NCBI RefSeq assembly: GCF_003947415.1
Contig: NZ_QHKL01000006.1
Span: 124,001 to 188,000 of the forward strand
DNA: 64,000 bases
Direction of reading: 5' to 3'
Source of the DNA: Amycolatopsis sp. WAC 01376
GTDB taxonomy: Bacteria > Actinomycetota > Actinomycetes > Mycobacteriales > Pseudonocardiaceae
In this document: piece after piece, positions 1 to 7,701 of the stretch
How positions within the stretch are numbered: the stretch's first letter is position 1
Layout: each line of letters starts with the position of its first letter
Position numbers and translations under genes: made by a program
Notes under the pieces: model-generated
Told to the model about the DNA's origin: nothing
Databases searched by the model: none
Seen by the model: only the letters and a program-made list of their open reading frames with translations

Positions 1-15
1 CTCGTTCAGGTTCAT
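1..15 (-). CDS. Possible divergent gene, first five codons only
   Basis: Reading the minus strand from position 15 gives ATG and then the residues MNLNE before the window ends. No product can be named. The reason to suspect a gene is context: a TetR regulator starts 130 bases away in the opposite direction, and the space between holds three operator-like palindromes. A TetR gene divergent from its target, often an exporter, is a common arrangement. The upstream bases (TTGGA just before the ATG) are only a weak ribosome site, so this is a guess. Confidence 0.3.
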
Positions 16-21
16 TCCAAG

Positions 22-84
22 CTAGCCGATCGGCTAGGGTGCTACAAGCCGATCGGCAAGTGTGTGACTAGCCGCACGGCTAGT
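22..84. promoter_or_regulatory. Three palindromic operators at 23-base spacing
   Basis: Three related palindromes lie upstream of the TetR gene. CTAGCCGATCGGCTAG at 22-37 is perfect, GCCGATCGGC at 48-57 is perfect, and ACTAGCCG-CA-CGGCTAGT at 67-84 has 8-base arms. All contain GCCG/CGGC half sites, and their centres (29.5, 52.5, 75.5) are exactly 23 bases apart. They are probably binding sites for the adjacent TetR protein, acting on its own gene and on a divergent gene. Function is inferred; the symmetry is directly visible. Confidence 0.8.
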
Positions 85-144
85 ACTCGTTTGGCTCGGC
101 GGGCTCGCTTGACGTAACCTCCGACGGCTGAACGAGGAGGGAAC

Positions 145-714
145 ATGGACGTCGTCCAGGCGGAGGACACCCGCACGCGGCTACTGCGCACGGCGTTGGG
201 GTTGTTCACCGAACACGGCGTGGAAGGCACCTCGCTGCAGATGATCGCGGACGCCCTGGGGGTCACCAAGGCGGCCGTCTACTACCACTTCAAGACGAAG
301 GCGGAGATCACCGAGTCCGTCGCCGAACCCGTCCTGCGCGAGCTGGAGGGCATCGTCGACGACGCCCGCGCCCAGCGCACCCGCGGCGCGCAGATCGACC
401 ATCTCCTGGACGGCTTCGTCGACCTCGTGGTGCGCCACCGGGCGCTGGTCGCCCTGTTCTCCAGCGACCCCGGCATCGCGCGGGCGGTCGAAAAATCCGT
501 CCACCGCTCGGAAAGCTTCAAGAACCGGCTGCTGGAGATCCTGGTCGGCCCGGAGCCGGACGTGCTGGGGATGGTCACGGCGCAGGTGCTCCTCGCCGGT
601 ATCGCCCTCGCCGGCGGCTCGCCCGAGGTCGCCTCGCTCGACGACGAGACGCTGCGCGAAACGCTCCTCAGCGTCGGCCGCAAGCTCTACAACCGTCCGC
701 GCCGCCGCTCGTGA
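145..714 (+). CDS. TetR/AcrR family transcriptional regulator
   Basis: This 189-residue protein has the family layout. Residues about 10-60 form the DNA-binding domain: RLLRTALGLFTEHG begins helix 1, and GTSLQMIADALGVTKAAVYY with HFKTKAEI is the helix-turn-helix and its following helix. The C-terminal ligand-binding part shows no diagnostic residue for a particular effector. ATG at 145 is preceded by a strong AGGAGG (135-140). The three spaced palindromes at 22-84 are its likely operators, so it should repress itself and perhaps the gene that begins at the left edge. The effector is unknown. Confidence 0.9.
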   Translation: MDVVQAEDTRTRLLRTALGLFTEHGVEGTSLQMIADALGVTKAAVYYHFKTKAEITESVAEPVLRELEGIVDDARAQRTRGAQIDHLLDGFVDLVVRHRALVALFSSDPGIARAVEKSVHRSESFKNRLLEILVGPEPDVLGMVTAQVLLAGIALAGGSPEVASLDDETLRETLLSVGRKLYNRPRRRS

Positions 715-760
715 CCGATGTGTTCAAGACAGGCGTCGCGATCCGCGCGACCCTGTAGGC

Positions 761-1633
761 ATGAACATCGATCTGAACGGCGTGGCCACCTTCATGGCCA
801 CCCAGGCCCGGCTGCTCGACAAGCGGCGCTTCGAGGTCCTTTACCGCGACGGCGACCCGGCGGCGGTGCTCGCCGCGCTGGAGGGATACCGCAACCCTGA
901 CGGCGGTTACGGCCACGGGCTCGAACCCGACTGCCGCTCGGCGACCAGCCAGCCCGGCGGCGCGCTGCACGCTTTCGAGGTCTTCGCCGACGCCGGCCCG
1001 GCGACCAGCCCGCGGGCGGCCGAACTGTGCGACTGGCTCACCTCGATCTCCTTGCCGGACGGCGGTATCCCGTTCGCTCTGCCGATGCCGGACCCGGCGG
1101 GCAGCGCGCCTTTCTGGGCCAGTGCGGACTCTTCCGTCTCCTCGCTGCAGATCACCGCGATCGTCGCGGTCACCGCGCACCGCGTGGCCGCGCACGATCC
1201 CGCGGTCGCCGCGCATCCCTGGCTCGCGAAGGCCACGCGCTACTGCCTCGACGAGATCGAGAAGCTCGACGAGGCGCCGCACGCGCTCGTGCTCGCCTTC
1301 GCGATGAAGCTGGTGGACGCGCTCGGCGACACGCGACTGGTCGAGAAACTCGGCCGGTTCGTCCCGGACGACGGGGTGGTCGCCGTCGGCGGCGGGATCG
1401 AGGGCGAGGCCATGCGCCCGCTCGACTTCGCGCCGGAACCCGGCGGCCCGGCGCGGAAGCTCTTCCGGCCGGAGGTCGTCGAGGCGGATCTGCGGCGGGT
1501 GGCCGACGGACAGCACGACGACGGCGGCTGGCGGGTCGACTACACGAGCTATTCGCCCGCCGCCGCGCTGGAGTGGAACGGGCTGTTCACCGTGAGCATG
1601 TTGTCGCTGCTGCGGCGCAACGGTCTCGTCTGA
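761..1633 (+). CDS. Prenyltransferase/squalene-oxidase-repeat-like hypothetical protein
   Basis: The 290-residue protein contains repeats typical of alpha/alpha-toroid folds: YRNPDGGYGHGLEPD near residue 45, LPDGGIPFALP near 100, and HDDGGWRVDY near 250. The QxxDGGW-like motif is the hallmark of prenyltransferase and terpene-cyclase repeats. No DXDD or other cyclase catalytic motif is visible, so it may be a binding or structural member rather than an enzyme. It has no signal peptide or membrane segment. It ends back to back with kptA: its TGA at 1631-1633 is followed directly by the kptA stop complement. Function is unknown. Confidence 0.7.
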   Translation: MNIDLNGVATFMATQARLLDKRRFEVLYRDGDPAAVLAALEGYRNPDGGYGHGLEPDCRSATSQPGGALHAFEVFADAGPATSPRAAELCDWLTSISLPDGGIPFALPMPDPAGSAPFWASADSSVSSLQITAIVAVTAHRVAAHDPAVAAHPWLAKATRYCLDEIEKLDEAPHALVLAFAMKLVDALGDTRLVEKLGRFVPDDGVVAVGGGIEGEAMRPLDFAPEPGGPARKLFRPEVVEADLRRVADGQHDDGGWRVDYTSYSPAAALEWNGLFTVSMLSLLRRNGLV

Positions 1634-2182
1634 TCAGGGCAGACGGCGCAGGAACTCCGGCGGAACGGTGGCGGTGAGCCAGACGCCGTTCGCGCTCACC
1701 TGGAATTCGTGTCCGGCGGCGGACATCCGCCGTGCGTCCACGGCGAGCAGGACCGGGGCGCCGCGGCGCGCCCCGACGGTCCGCGCCGTGTCCACGGTCG
1801 CCGAGAGGTGCACGGCATGCCGCTTCATCGGCCGGAGTCCCTCGTACATGATCGCGTCGAGGAACCGGGAAACCGTGCCGTGATAGAGCACGTCCGGCGG
1901 GATGGCGGCGGGCAGCGCGAGGTCGACGGCGACGCTGTGTCCCTGGCTGGCGCGGATCCGCAGGCCGTCGTCATCGAAGGCGAAGCGTCTTTTGTCGTTG
2001 CCCTCGACCACTTCGTCGAGCTCGGCGCGGGTGAGGGTCAAGCCGTTGCGCCGCAAGGCGGCCAAGAGCGTGTCGACTTCGACCCAGCCGTCGGGGGTCA
2101 GGGTGATCCCGATGTCGCCGGGAGCGTGCCGAAGATGCCGTGAGAGCCGTTTCGAGGCTCGGATGAGGTGTTTCTTGTCCAT
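1634..2182 (-). CDS. kptA: RNA 2'-phosphotransferase (Tpt1/KptA)
   Basis: Tpt1/KptA enzymes move an internal RNA 2'-phosphate to NAD+, giving ADP-ribose 1''-2'' cyclic phosphate. The 182-residue length fits bacterial KptA. The N-terminal winged region has SKRLSRHLRHAP and NDKRRFAFDDDGLRIRASQGHS, where the Arg-Gln-Gly-His stretch is the conserved RNA/NAD contact. The C-terminal ADP-ribosyltransferase-like half has YHGTVSRFLDAIMYEGLRPM and KRHAVHLS. In eukaryotes the role is tRNA splicing; bacteria lack that pathway, so the physiological substrate here is uncertain. ATG at 2182 is chosen for the MDKKHLIRASKRLSRHLRH opening, which matches the family. Confidence 0.93.
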   Translation of the reverse strand: MDKKHLIRASKRLSRHLRHAPGDIGITLTPDGWVEVDTLLAALRRNGLTLTRAELDEVVEGNDKRRFAFDDDGLRIRASQGHSVAVDLALPAAIPPDVLYHGTVSRFLDAIMYEGLRPMKRHAVHLSATVDTARTVGARRGAPVLLAVDARRMSAAGHEFQVSANGVWLTATVPPEFLRRLP

Positions 2183-2228
2183 TTCGCGTCCCAGTGACGC
2201 ACATCCGGCACTCGCGTGGCAACGGAAT

Positions 2229-2690
2229 TCAGATGCCGCCCTCGGAGGCCGGGCGCAGTTTCCCCGCGCCGGGGCCGAATCGGGACATCTGGTCGTCGGC
2301 GTTGTACAGCCCGCAGCTGCGCAGGGAAAGGCACCCGCAGCCGACGCAACCGGTCAGCCTGTCGCGCAAGCGCTGCAACGCGTCGATCCGCGCGTCGAGT
2401 TCGTCCTGCCATCCCCGCGAGAGGCGGGCCCAGTCGGCTTTGGTGGGGGCGTGGTCCCTGGGCAGGGTCTCCAGTGCCGAGCTGATGTCGTCCAGGCTGA
2501 GGCCGACCCGCTGCGCGGCACGGATGAAGGCGATCCGGCGCAGCACCGAACGCGAATACCGCCGTTGGTTGCCCGCCGAACGCTCCGAGCTGATCAGCCC
2601 TTTGTCCTCGTAGAAACGCAAAGCCGTATGGGGCACGCCGCTGCGGTCGGCGACCTGCCCGATGCTCAAGTGTTCAGCCAGTCTCGTCAC
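2229..2690 (-). CDS. soxR: SoxR, redox-sensing MerR-family activator
   Basis: The 153-residue protein opens with a MerR helix-turn-helix (LSIGQVADRSGVPHTALRFYE). A dimerisation helix follows, then the [2Fe-2S] signature CVGCGCLSLRSC (C-x2-C-x-C-x5-C) near residue 118, which is diagnostic for SoxR. In actinomycetes SoxR generally responds to redox-cycling metabolites rather than running a SoxS cascade. The start is GTG at 2690. TAACCT at 2697-2702 on the minus strand lies exactly six bases upstream, so the transcript is probably leaderless. It is divergent from a split transketolase, and a SoxR-box-like dyad lies between them. Confidence 0.95.
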   Translation of the reverse strand: MTRLAEHLSIGQVADRSGVPHTALRFYEDKGLISSERSAGNQRRYSRSVLRRIAFIRAAQRVGLSLDDISSALETLPRDHAPTKADWARLSRGWQDELDARIDALQRLRDRLTGCVGCGCLSLRSCGLYNADDQMSRFGPGAGKLRPASEGGI

Positions 2691-2705
2691 GTCGCCAGGT
2701 TAGCC

Positions 2706-2738
2706 TTGACTTCGACCTAAGTCGAGGTTGCAACCTCG
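2706..2738. promoter_or_regulatory. SoxR-box-like dyad in divergent promoter region
   Basis: ACTTCGACCTAAGTCGAGGT at 2709-2728 is an imperfect dyad that agrees with the E. coli SoxR box, as I recall it, at about 14 of 20 positions. For the transketolase direction, TTGACT (2706-2711) and CAACCT (2731-2736) are separated by 19 bases. That is the stretched spacing MerR-type activators act on, and ATG follows six bases later. A second, perfect 16-base palindrome, CGAGGTTGCAACCTCG, overlaps at 2723-2738. The symmetry and spacing are visible in the sequence; SoxR binding is inferred. Confidence 0.65.
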
Positions 2739-2742
2739 GTTC

Positions 2743-3435
2743 ATGACCACTGACACCAAGACCGGCTACGAGGATCTGCCGAGGCTGATCTCGTTGATGA
2801 CCGGGGACGAGAAGCACCAGGCCGCCGCGGAGTCCACTGTGGACGTCTTGTGGGTGCTCTACGACCGTGTGCTCGACATCACCCCGGAGAACCTCCGTGA
2901 TCCGGGCCGGGATCGCTTCCTGCTGTCGAAAGGGCACGGTCCGATGGCCTACTACGCCGTGCTGACGAAGAAGGGCTTCATCCGGGAGGAAGAACTCGCC
3001 GACTGGACTTCGGCCGAGTCCCGGCTCGGGCACCATCCCGATCGGGCGCGGCTTCCCGGCGCCGAGATCTCCAGCGGTTCGCTCGGGCACGGGCTCCCGC
3101 TGGCCATCGGCACCGTGTTCGGCCTGCGCGCCAAGGGGTTCCGCGACGCCAAGGTCGTCACCCTCGTCGGCGACGCGGAACTCGACGAGGGCTCCAACGC
3201 CGAGGCCATCGCGATCGCGGGCCGCATCGGCATGCCGCAGCTGACCGCCGTCGTCATCGACAACTCCTCGGCCACGCACGGCTGGCCCGGCGGGCTCGCG
3301 CGCCGGTTCGAGGTCGAGGGCTGGACCACCCGCACCGTCGACGGCCGTGATCACGAAGCGCTCTACGAAGCCTTCACCACACCCCATCCGGACCGGCCGC
3401 TCGCCGTGGTCGCGACCGTCGAGCGAAAGGCCTGA
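2743..3435 (+). CDS. Transketolase, N-terminal (TPP-binding) subunit
   Basis: This 230-residue protein is the first half of a transketolase. It has the GH-P motif (LSKGHGPMAYYAVL), the substrate-binding stretch LGHHPDRARLPGAEISSGSLGHGLP, and the TPP/Mg site GDAELDEGSNAEA with Asn downstream (DNSS). Paired with the next gene it should transfer two-carbon units from ketoses, as in the pentose-phosphate pathway or a related sugar route. ATG at 2743 is preferred; an in-frame TTG lies at 2728 inside the SoxR-box region. No ribosome site is seen and the promoter geometry suggests a leaderless message. Split transketolases are common in actinobacteria, but the natural substrate is unclear. Confidence 0.9.
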   Translation: MTTDTKTGYEDLPRLISLMTGDEKHQAAAESTVDVLWVLYDRVLDITPENLRDPGRDRFLLSKGHGPMAYYAVLTKKGFIREEELADWTSAESRLGHHPDRARLPGAEISSGSLGHGLPLAIGTVFGLRAKGFRDAKVVTLVGDAELDEGSNAEAIAIAGRIGMPQLTAVVIDNSSATHGWPGGLARRFEVEGWTTRTVDGRDHEALYEAFTTPHPDRPLAVVATVERKA

Positions 3436-3439
3436 ACCC

Positions 3440-4330
3440 GTGAACATGCGCGAAACGTTCCTCCACGCCACCGCCGAGGTCCTCGACGCCGATCCGAACG
3501 TCGCCGTCGTGCTCGCCGACATCTCCGCGGCACAACTCGCCTTCGCCGCCCGGAAACATCCCGACCGGGTGCTCAACGTCGGCATCCGCGAACAGCTGAT
3601 GATGAGCACCGCGGGCGGGCTGGCGCTGGCCGGGATGCGGCCGATCGTCCACACCTTCTCGTCCTTCCTCGTCGAGCGGGCGTTCGAACAGGTCAAACTC
3701 GACCTCGGGCATCAGGACGTCGGTGCCGTGCTGGTGTCCTCGGGCGCGTCGTACGACATGCCGACCGCCGGGCGGACGCATCAGGCGCCCGGCGACGTCG
3801 CCCTCATCGACACGCTGCCCGGCTGGACCGTGCACGTGCCGGGGCATCCCGAGGAAGCCCGGCGGCTGCTGCTCGAGTCCATCCCCGGCAACGGACGGGT
3901 GTACCTCCGGCTTTCCGCGCAGGAGAACGAGAAACCGCATCTGGGCGCGGGAATGCAGACGCTGCGGGAAGGCGGCCGGGGGGTGGTGGTGGCCGTCGGG
4001 CCGATGCTCGACAGGGCACTGGAAGCGACCGCCGATCTCGACCTGACCGTGCTCTACACCTCGACCGTCCGGCCGTTCGACGCCGCCGCGCTGCGCTCGG
4101 CCGTCGAGGCCACGGGGAGCACCGACATCGTGCTGATCGAGCCGTACCTCGCGGGCACATCGGCGCACGCGGTGTCGGACGCCTTGCCCGAAACGCCGCA
4201 TCGGCTGCTCTCACTCGGCGTCCGGCGCGACGCGGAAGTGCGGATCTACGGCGAAATGGCCGATCACGACCTCGCGCATGGCCTCGACGCCGGCTCGATC
4301 ACCTTGTCCGTCAAGGAATTCCTCCGCTAG
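3440..4330 (+). CDS. Transketolase, C-terminal (pyrimidine-binding) subunit
   Basis: This 296-residue partner of the preceding gene carries the pyrimidine-binding and C-terminal domains. RVLNVGIREQLMMSTAGGLAL contains the conserved Glu that activates TPP, followed by HTFSSFLVERAFEQVKLDLG. The C-terminal domain has TVLYTSTVRPFDAAAL and VLIEPYLAGTS. The start is GTG at 3440, four bases after the first subunit's stop, with ATG at 3446 as an alternative. The two genes are one operon and presumably form an alpha2beta2 enzyme. Regulation would come from the SoxR-type promoter ahead of the first subunit. Confidence 0.9.
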   Translation: MNMRETFLHATAEVLDADPNVAVVLADISAAQLAFAARKHPDRVLNVGIREQLMMSTAGGLALAGMRPIVHTFSSFLVERAFEQVKLDLGHQDVGAVLVSSGASYDMPTAGRTHQAPGDVALIDTLPGWTVHVPGHPEEARRLLLESIPGNGRVYLRLSAQENEKPHLGAGMQTLREGGRGVVVAVGPMLDRALEATADLDLTVLYTSTVRPFDAAALRSAVEATGSTDIVLIEPYLAGTSAHAVSDALPETPHRLLSLGVRRDAEVRIYGEMADHDLAHGLDAGSITLSVKEFLR

Positions 4331-4340
4331 CGTCAGCAGG

Positions 4341-4757
4341 ATGACGAAGATCCGCGCGCTGGCGCTCGGGGTGATCCGCCGCGGCGAAGACCTTCTCGTG
4401 TTCGAAGGCCGCGACCACGCCAAAGGTGAGACCTACCACCGCCCGCTCGGCGGCGGCATCGAGTTCGGGGAGACCGCCGCCGAGGCGCTGCACCGCGAAT
4501 TCCAGGAGGAACTCGCGGCGGAGCTGACCTCGGTCGAGCAGATCGCCGTGCTGGAGAACGTGCACGTCTACGAAGGCAGGCCAGGACACGAGATCGTGTT
4601 CCTGTTCACCGCCGACCTGACGGACAAGGCGTTCTACGAGCGCGACGAAGTCGGCGTGGTGCTCGACGACGGAGCGCGCGTGCACTGGCTGCCGATGGCC
4701 GACGTGGCGAGCGGCAAGGCGATCCTGTACCCGGCCGGACTCGCGGAACTCCTCTGA
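4341..4757 (+). CDS. Nudix hydrolase
   Basis: The 138-residue protein contains a Nudix box, GGGIEFGETAAEALHREFQE with ELAAEL following, which matches G-x5-E-x7-R-E-x-x-E-E. It should hydrolyse a nucleoside-diphosphate-linked compound using Mg2+; the substrate cannot be read from sequence. The late HWLPMADV stretch is typical of small Nudix proteins. ATG is at 4341. A candidate -10 hexamer, TAGCGT at 4328-4333, begins on the stop codon of the transketolase subunit and lies seven bases from the ATG, so the gene may have its own leaderless promoter as well as read-through. Confidence 0.88.
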   Translation: MTKIRALALGVIRRGEDLLVFEGRDHAKGETYHRPLGGGIEFGETAAEALHREFQEELAAELTSVEQIAVLENVHVYEGRPGHEIVFLFTADLTDKAFYERDEVGVVLDDGARVHWLPMADVASGKAILYPAGLAELL

Positions 4758-4770
4758 ACAGGCGCGGAGG

Positions 4771-5943
4771 TCAGCGGAAGGCGGCGAGCCCGGTGACCGA
4801 CTGGCCGAGCGAGAGCGCGTGCATCTCTTCGGTGCCCTCGTAGGTCAGCACGGTTTCGAGGTTCGACATATGCCGCATCACCGGGTACTCCAGCGAGATC
4901 CCGTTGGCGCCGAGCATGCCGCGCGCGGTCCTCGCGACCTCCAGCGCGGAGCGGACGTTGGCGAGCTTGCCGAAGCTGACGTGGTTGTGGTGCAGCGTGC
5001 CGGCGTCCTTGAGCCGCCCGATCCGCAGCGCGACCAGCCCGGCGCGGTTGACCTCGACGACGAGGTCGGCGAGCTTGCGCTGGGTGAGCTGGAACCCGGC
5101 CAGCGGCTTGCCGAACTGTTCCCGGCTCAGCGTGTACTCCAGCGCGGATTCGTAGCAGGAACGAGCGGCGCCGACGACACCGAACAGGATCCCGTAGCGC
5201 GCTTCGTTCAGGCAGGACAGCGGCCCGCGCAGCCCCCGGACCTCGGGGAACGCCGCCGACTCCGGCAGGCGGACGCCGTCGAGCACGAGCTCCGCGGTCA
5301 GCGAGGCCCGCAACGACAGCTTGTGCTTGACCTCGTTCGCGGTGAAGCCCGGCGTGTCCGTGGGGACGACGAAACCGCGCACGCCTTCGTCGGTCTGCGC
5401 CCAGACGACCGCGACGTCGGCCACGGTCCCGTTGGTGATCCACATCTTCGTACCGCTCAGCACCCAGTCCGAGCCGTCGCGCACCGCGCGCGTCCGCATG
5501 CTGCCGGGGTCGCTGCCGGCGTCCGGCTCGGTCAGGCCGAAGCAGCCGAGCGCCTCGCCCGCGGCCATCCGCGGCAGCCACTCCTGCTTGTGCTCCTCGG
5601 TGCCCCATTTGTGGATCGCGTACATCGCCAGCGAACCCTGCACCGAGACGAAGCTGCGCAGCCCGGAGTCGACGGCCTCCAGTTCGCGGCAGGCGATGCC
5701 GTAGGCGACGGCGCTGGTGCCGGCGCAGCCGTAACCCTCCAGGTGCATGCCGAGCAGCCCGAGCTGCCCGAATCCCTTGGCGAGGTCGGCGGCGGGCAGG
5801 GCGCCCGTCTCGTACCACTCGGCGACGTTCGGCAGAAGCTGGTCCTGCGCGTAGGCGCGCACGGCGTCACGCATGGCCCGGTCCTCGGCGGAGAGCTCGG
5901 CGTCGAGATCGAGGAAGTCGCGCGGATCCGGGCTGCTGCTCAT
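4771..5943 (-). CDS. gcdH: Acyl-CoA dehydrogenase, glutaryl-CoA dehydrogenase type
   Basis: This 390-residue flavoenzyme oxidises an acyl-CoA, and the sequence points to glutaryl-CoA (lysine/tryptophan breakdown). DSGLRSFVSVQGSLAMY aligns with the glutaryl-CoA dehydrogenase segment carrying the carboxylate-binding Arg. FGLTEPDAGSDPGSMRTRA and MWITNGTVADVAVVWA are FAD contacts, and LTYEGTEEMHALSLGQSVTG carries the catalytic Glu. ATG at 5943 follows AGGAGTGACC; an upstream in-frame start at 5994 would add 17 residues unlike the family. The gene is convergent with the Nudix gene. Assignment to glutaryl-CoA rather than another short acyl-CoA is likely but not proven. Confidence 0.88.
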   Translation of the reverse strand: MSSSPDPRDFLDLDAELSAEDRAMRDAVRAYAQDQLLPNVAEWYETGALPAADLAKGFGQLGLLGMHLEGYGCAGTSAVAYGIACRELEAVDSGLRSFVSVQGSLAMYAIHKWGTEEHKQEWLPRMAAGEALGCFGLTEPDAGSDPGSMRTRAVRDGSDWVLSGTKMWITNGTVADVAVVWAQTDEGVRGFVVPTDTPGFTANEVKHKLSLRASLTAELVLDGVRLPESAAFPEVRGLRGPLSCLNEARYGILFGVVGAARSCYESALEYTLSREQFGKPLAGFQLTQRKLADLVVEVNRAGLVALRIGRLKDAGTLHHNHVSFGKLANVRSALEVARTARGMLGANGISLEYPVMRHMSNLETVLTYEGTEEMHALSLGQSVTGLAAFR

Positions 5944-6015
5944 GCGGTCACTCCTGGTCGGCTCGGTGGGGCATCTTCCCAAGAAGAAAACCACACACCT
6001 GACCGGAGTCGAGTG

Positions 6016-6195
6016 TCAGCGATCCCGCCATCCGGTGGTCTTCGTCACCTGAACCGATGCGGTGGCCGTCCGATCGGGGGCGGAGCGTCGCTTCTGCGCC
6101 GGAATCAGCAGCTCCGCGAAGGTAGGGAAAGGCACACTCTCGATGTCTTCGCGCCAAGCGCGTAGCAGGCAGGTCAGGTCGTCGGCGTCCTGCAT
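6016..6195 (-). CDS. Small hypothetical protein (59 residues)
   Basis: A 60-codon frame lies in the gap between the acyl-CoA dehydrogenase gene and hisH. It starts MQDADDLTCLLRAWREDIES, continues with VPFPTFAELLIPAQKRRSAP, and ends GWRDR. The start is supported by GGAGGAACG directly upstream. Third codon positions are mostly G or C, as in neighbouring genes. The protein is soluble, with an acidic N-terminus and a basic middle (QKRRSAPDR), and I recognise no domain. The PFPTFAELL segment could be a short regulatory or binding motif. The unusually good ribosome site makes this a probable real gene. Confidence 0.6.
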   Translation of the reverse strand: MQDADDLTCLLRAWREDIESVPFPTFAELLIPAQKRRSAPDRTATASVQVTKTTGWRDR

Positions 6196-6315
6196 CGTTC
6201 CTCCATCCGTGCAGGGCGGTCCAGCGCCGACCCTTCACTCGGAGTCGCTATTACCCAGAAGAGTGAAGGTCGAAACGGGGAATCCGCGGAAAACCCGGTC
6301 CGCTAACCTGGACGG

Positions 6316-6954
6316 GTGGCTAATCCTCGCGTGGTGATCCTGGACTACGGGTCCGGCAACCTCCGGTCCGCCGAACGCGCCGTCCAGCGCGCCGGCGCCG
6401 ACGTCGAGGTCACCGCCGACCCCCATGTCGCGCTCGAGGCCGACGGCCTGGTCGTTCCCGGTGTCGGCGCCTTCTCCGCCTGCATGGAGGGGCTTCGCTC
6501 GGTGTCGGGCGAGAAGCTCATCGGCAAGCGCCTCGCCGGCGGCCGTCCGGTGCTGGGCATCTGCGTCGGCATGCAGATCCTGTTCGAACGCGGGGTCGAG
6601 CACGGCGTGGAGGCCGAGGGTGCCGCTGAGTGGCCGGGCACGGTGGACAAACTGGAGGCCGACGTCCTGCCGCACATGGGCTGGAACACCGTCCGCGCCC
6701 CGGAGGACTCGCAACTGTTCGCCGGCCTCGACGCGGACACGCGCTTCTACTTCGTGCACTCCTATGCCGCGCGGACCTGGGAACTGGACTCCGGCCTCGC
6801 CGGCCAGCAACCCAAGGTGACCTGGGCGAACCACGGTCAGGACTTCGTCGCCGCCGTCGAGAACGGGCCGCTGTGGGCGACGCAGTTCCACCCGGAGAAG
6901 TCCGGGGACGCCGGGGCGCACCTGCTGCGCAACTGGCTGAACACCCTCGCTTAG
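6316..6954 (+). CDS. hisH: Imidazole glycerol phosphate synthase, glutaminase subunit HisH
   Basis: HisH releases ammonia from glutamine and passes it to HisF, which makes imidazole glycerol phosphate in histidine synthesis. The 212-residue protein has a class I amidotransferase layout: nucleophile Cys in PVLGICVGMQILFERG near residue 81, and the His-Glu pair in TQFHPEKSGD near 195. The start is GTG at 6316. TAACCT at 6304-6309 is exactly six bases upstream, so the transcript is probably leaderless. hisB and hisD, which usually precede it, are not in the 6 kb upstream, and its partner hisF lies about 7 kb downstream. Confidence 0.97.
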   Translation: MANPRVVILDYGSGNLRSAERAVQRAGADVEVTADPHVALEADGLVVPGVGAFSACMEGLRSVSGEKLIGKRLAGGRPVLGICVGMQILFERGVEHGVEAEGAAEWPGTVDKLEADVLPHMGWNTVRAPEDSQLFAGLDADTRFYFVHSYAARTWELDSGLAGQQPKVTWANHGQDFVAAVENGPLWATQFHPEKSGDAGAHLLRNWLNTLA

Positions 6955-6963
6955 AGTGGGCGC

Positions 6964-7701
6964 GTGACTTTCACGCTCCTTCCCGCCGTTGATGTGGCCG
7001 ATGGCCAGGCCGTGCGACTCGTCCAGGGCGAGGCCGGCACCGAAACCTCCTATGGCAGCCCGCTGGAGGCGGCGCTCGCCTGGCAGCGTGACGGTGCGGA
7101 GTGGATCCATCTAGTGGACCTCGACGCCGCCTTCGGCAAGGGCTCCAACCGTGAACTGCTCGCCGACGTCGTGGCGAAGCTGGACGTCCAGGTGGAGCTG
7201 TCCGGGGGCATCCGCGACGACGCCTCGCTGGAGGCCGCGCTGGCCACCGGCGCCCGCCGGGTCAACCTCGGCACCGCGGCGCTCGAGGACCCGGAGTGGA
7301 CCGCGAAGGTCGTCTCCTCCTACGGCGACCGCGTCGCCATCGGGCTGGACGTGCGGATCACCGAGGCCGGGCACCGGCTGTCCGCCCGCGGCTGGACGCA
7401 GGACGGCGGCGACCTCTGGGAGGTCCTCGACCGGCTCGACCGCGACGGCGCGCAGCGCTACGTCGTCACCGACGTGAGCAAGGACGGCACCCTCCAGGGC
7501 CCGAACATCGACCTGCTCCGCGAAGTCGCCGCCCGCACCGACGCGCCGGTCATCGCCTCCGGCGGCGTGTCCAGTGTGGACGATCTCCGCGCGCTGGCCG
7601 AGGTGGCCCGCGACGGTGTCGAGGGCTCCATCGTCGGCAAGGCGCTCTACGCCGGCGCGTTCACGCTGCCCGAGGCGCTCGCCGCCGTCGCGGAGTTCTG
7701 A
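6964..7701 (+). CDS. priA: PriA, bifunctional HisA/TrpF isomerase
   Basis: PriA is the actinobacterial (beta/alpha)8 isomerase that acts on both ProFAR (histidine) and phosphoribosyl anthranilate (tryptophan). The 245-residue protein has the catalytic Asp in LLPAVDVADGQAVRLVQGEAG and the second Asp in YVVTDVSKDGTLQGPN. The phosphate loops ELSGGIRDDASLE and ASGGVSSVDDLRAL are present. No separate trpF is in the window although the trp genes are close, which fits the dual role. The GTG at 6964 is six bases after TAGAGT (6952-6957), a -10-like hexamer built on the hisH stop codon. Confidence 0.94.
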   Translation: MTFTLLPAVDVADGQAVRLVQGEAGTETSYGSPLEAALAWQRDGAEWIHLVDLDAAFGKGSNRELLADVVAKLDVQVELSGGIRDDASLEAALATGARRVNLGTAALEDPEWTAKVVSSYGDRVAIGLDVRITEAGHRLSARGWTQDGGDLWEVLDRLDRDGAQRYVVTDVSKDGTLQGPNIDLLREVAARTDAPVIASGGVSSVDDLRALAEVARDGVEGSIVGKALYAGAFTLPEALAAVAEF

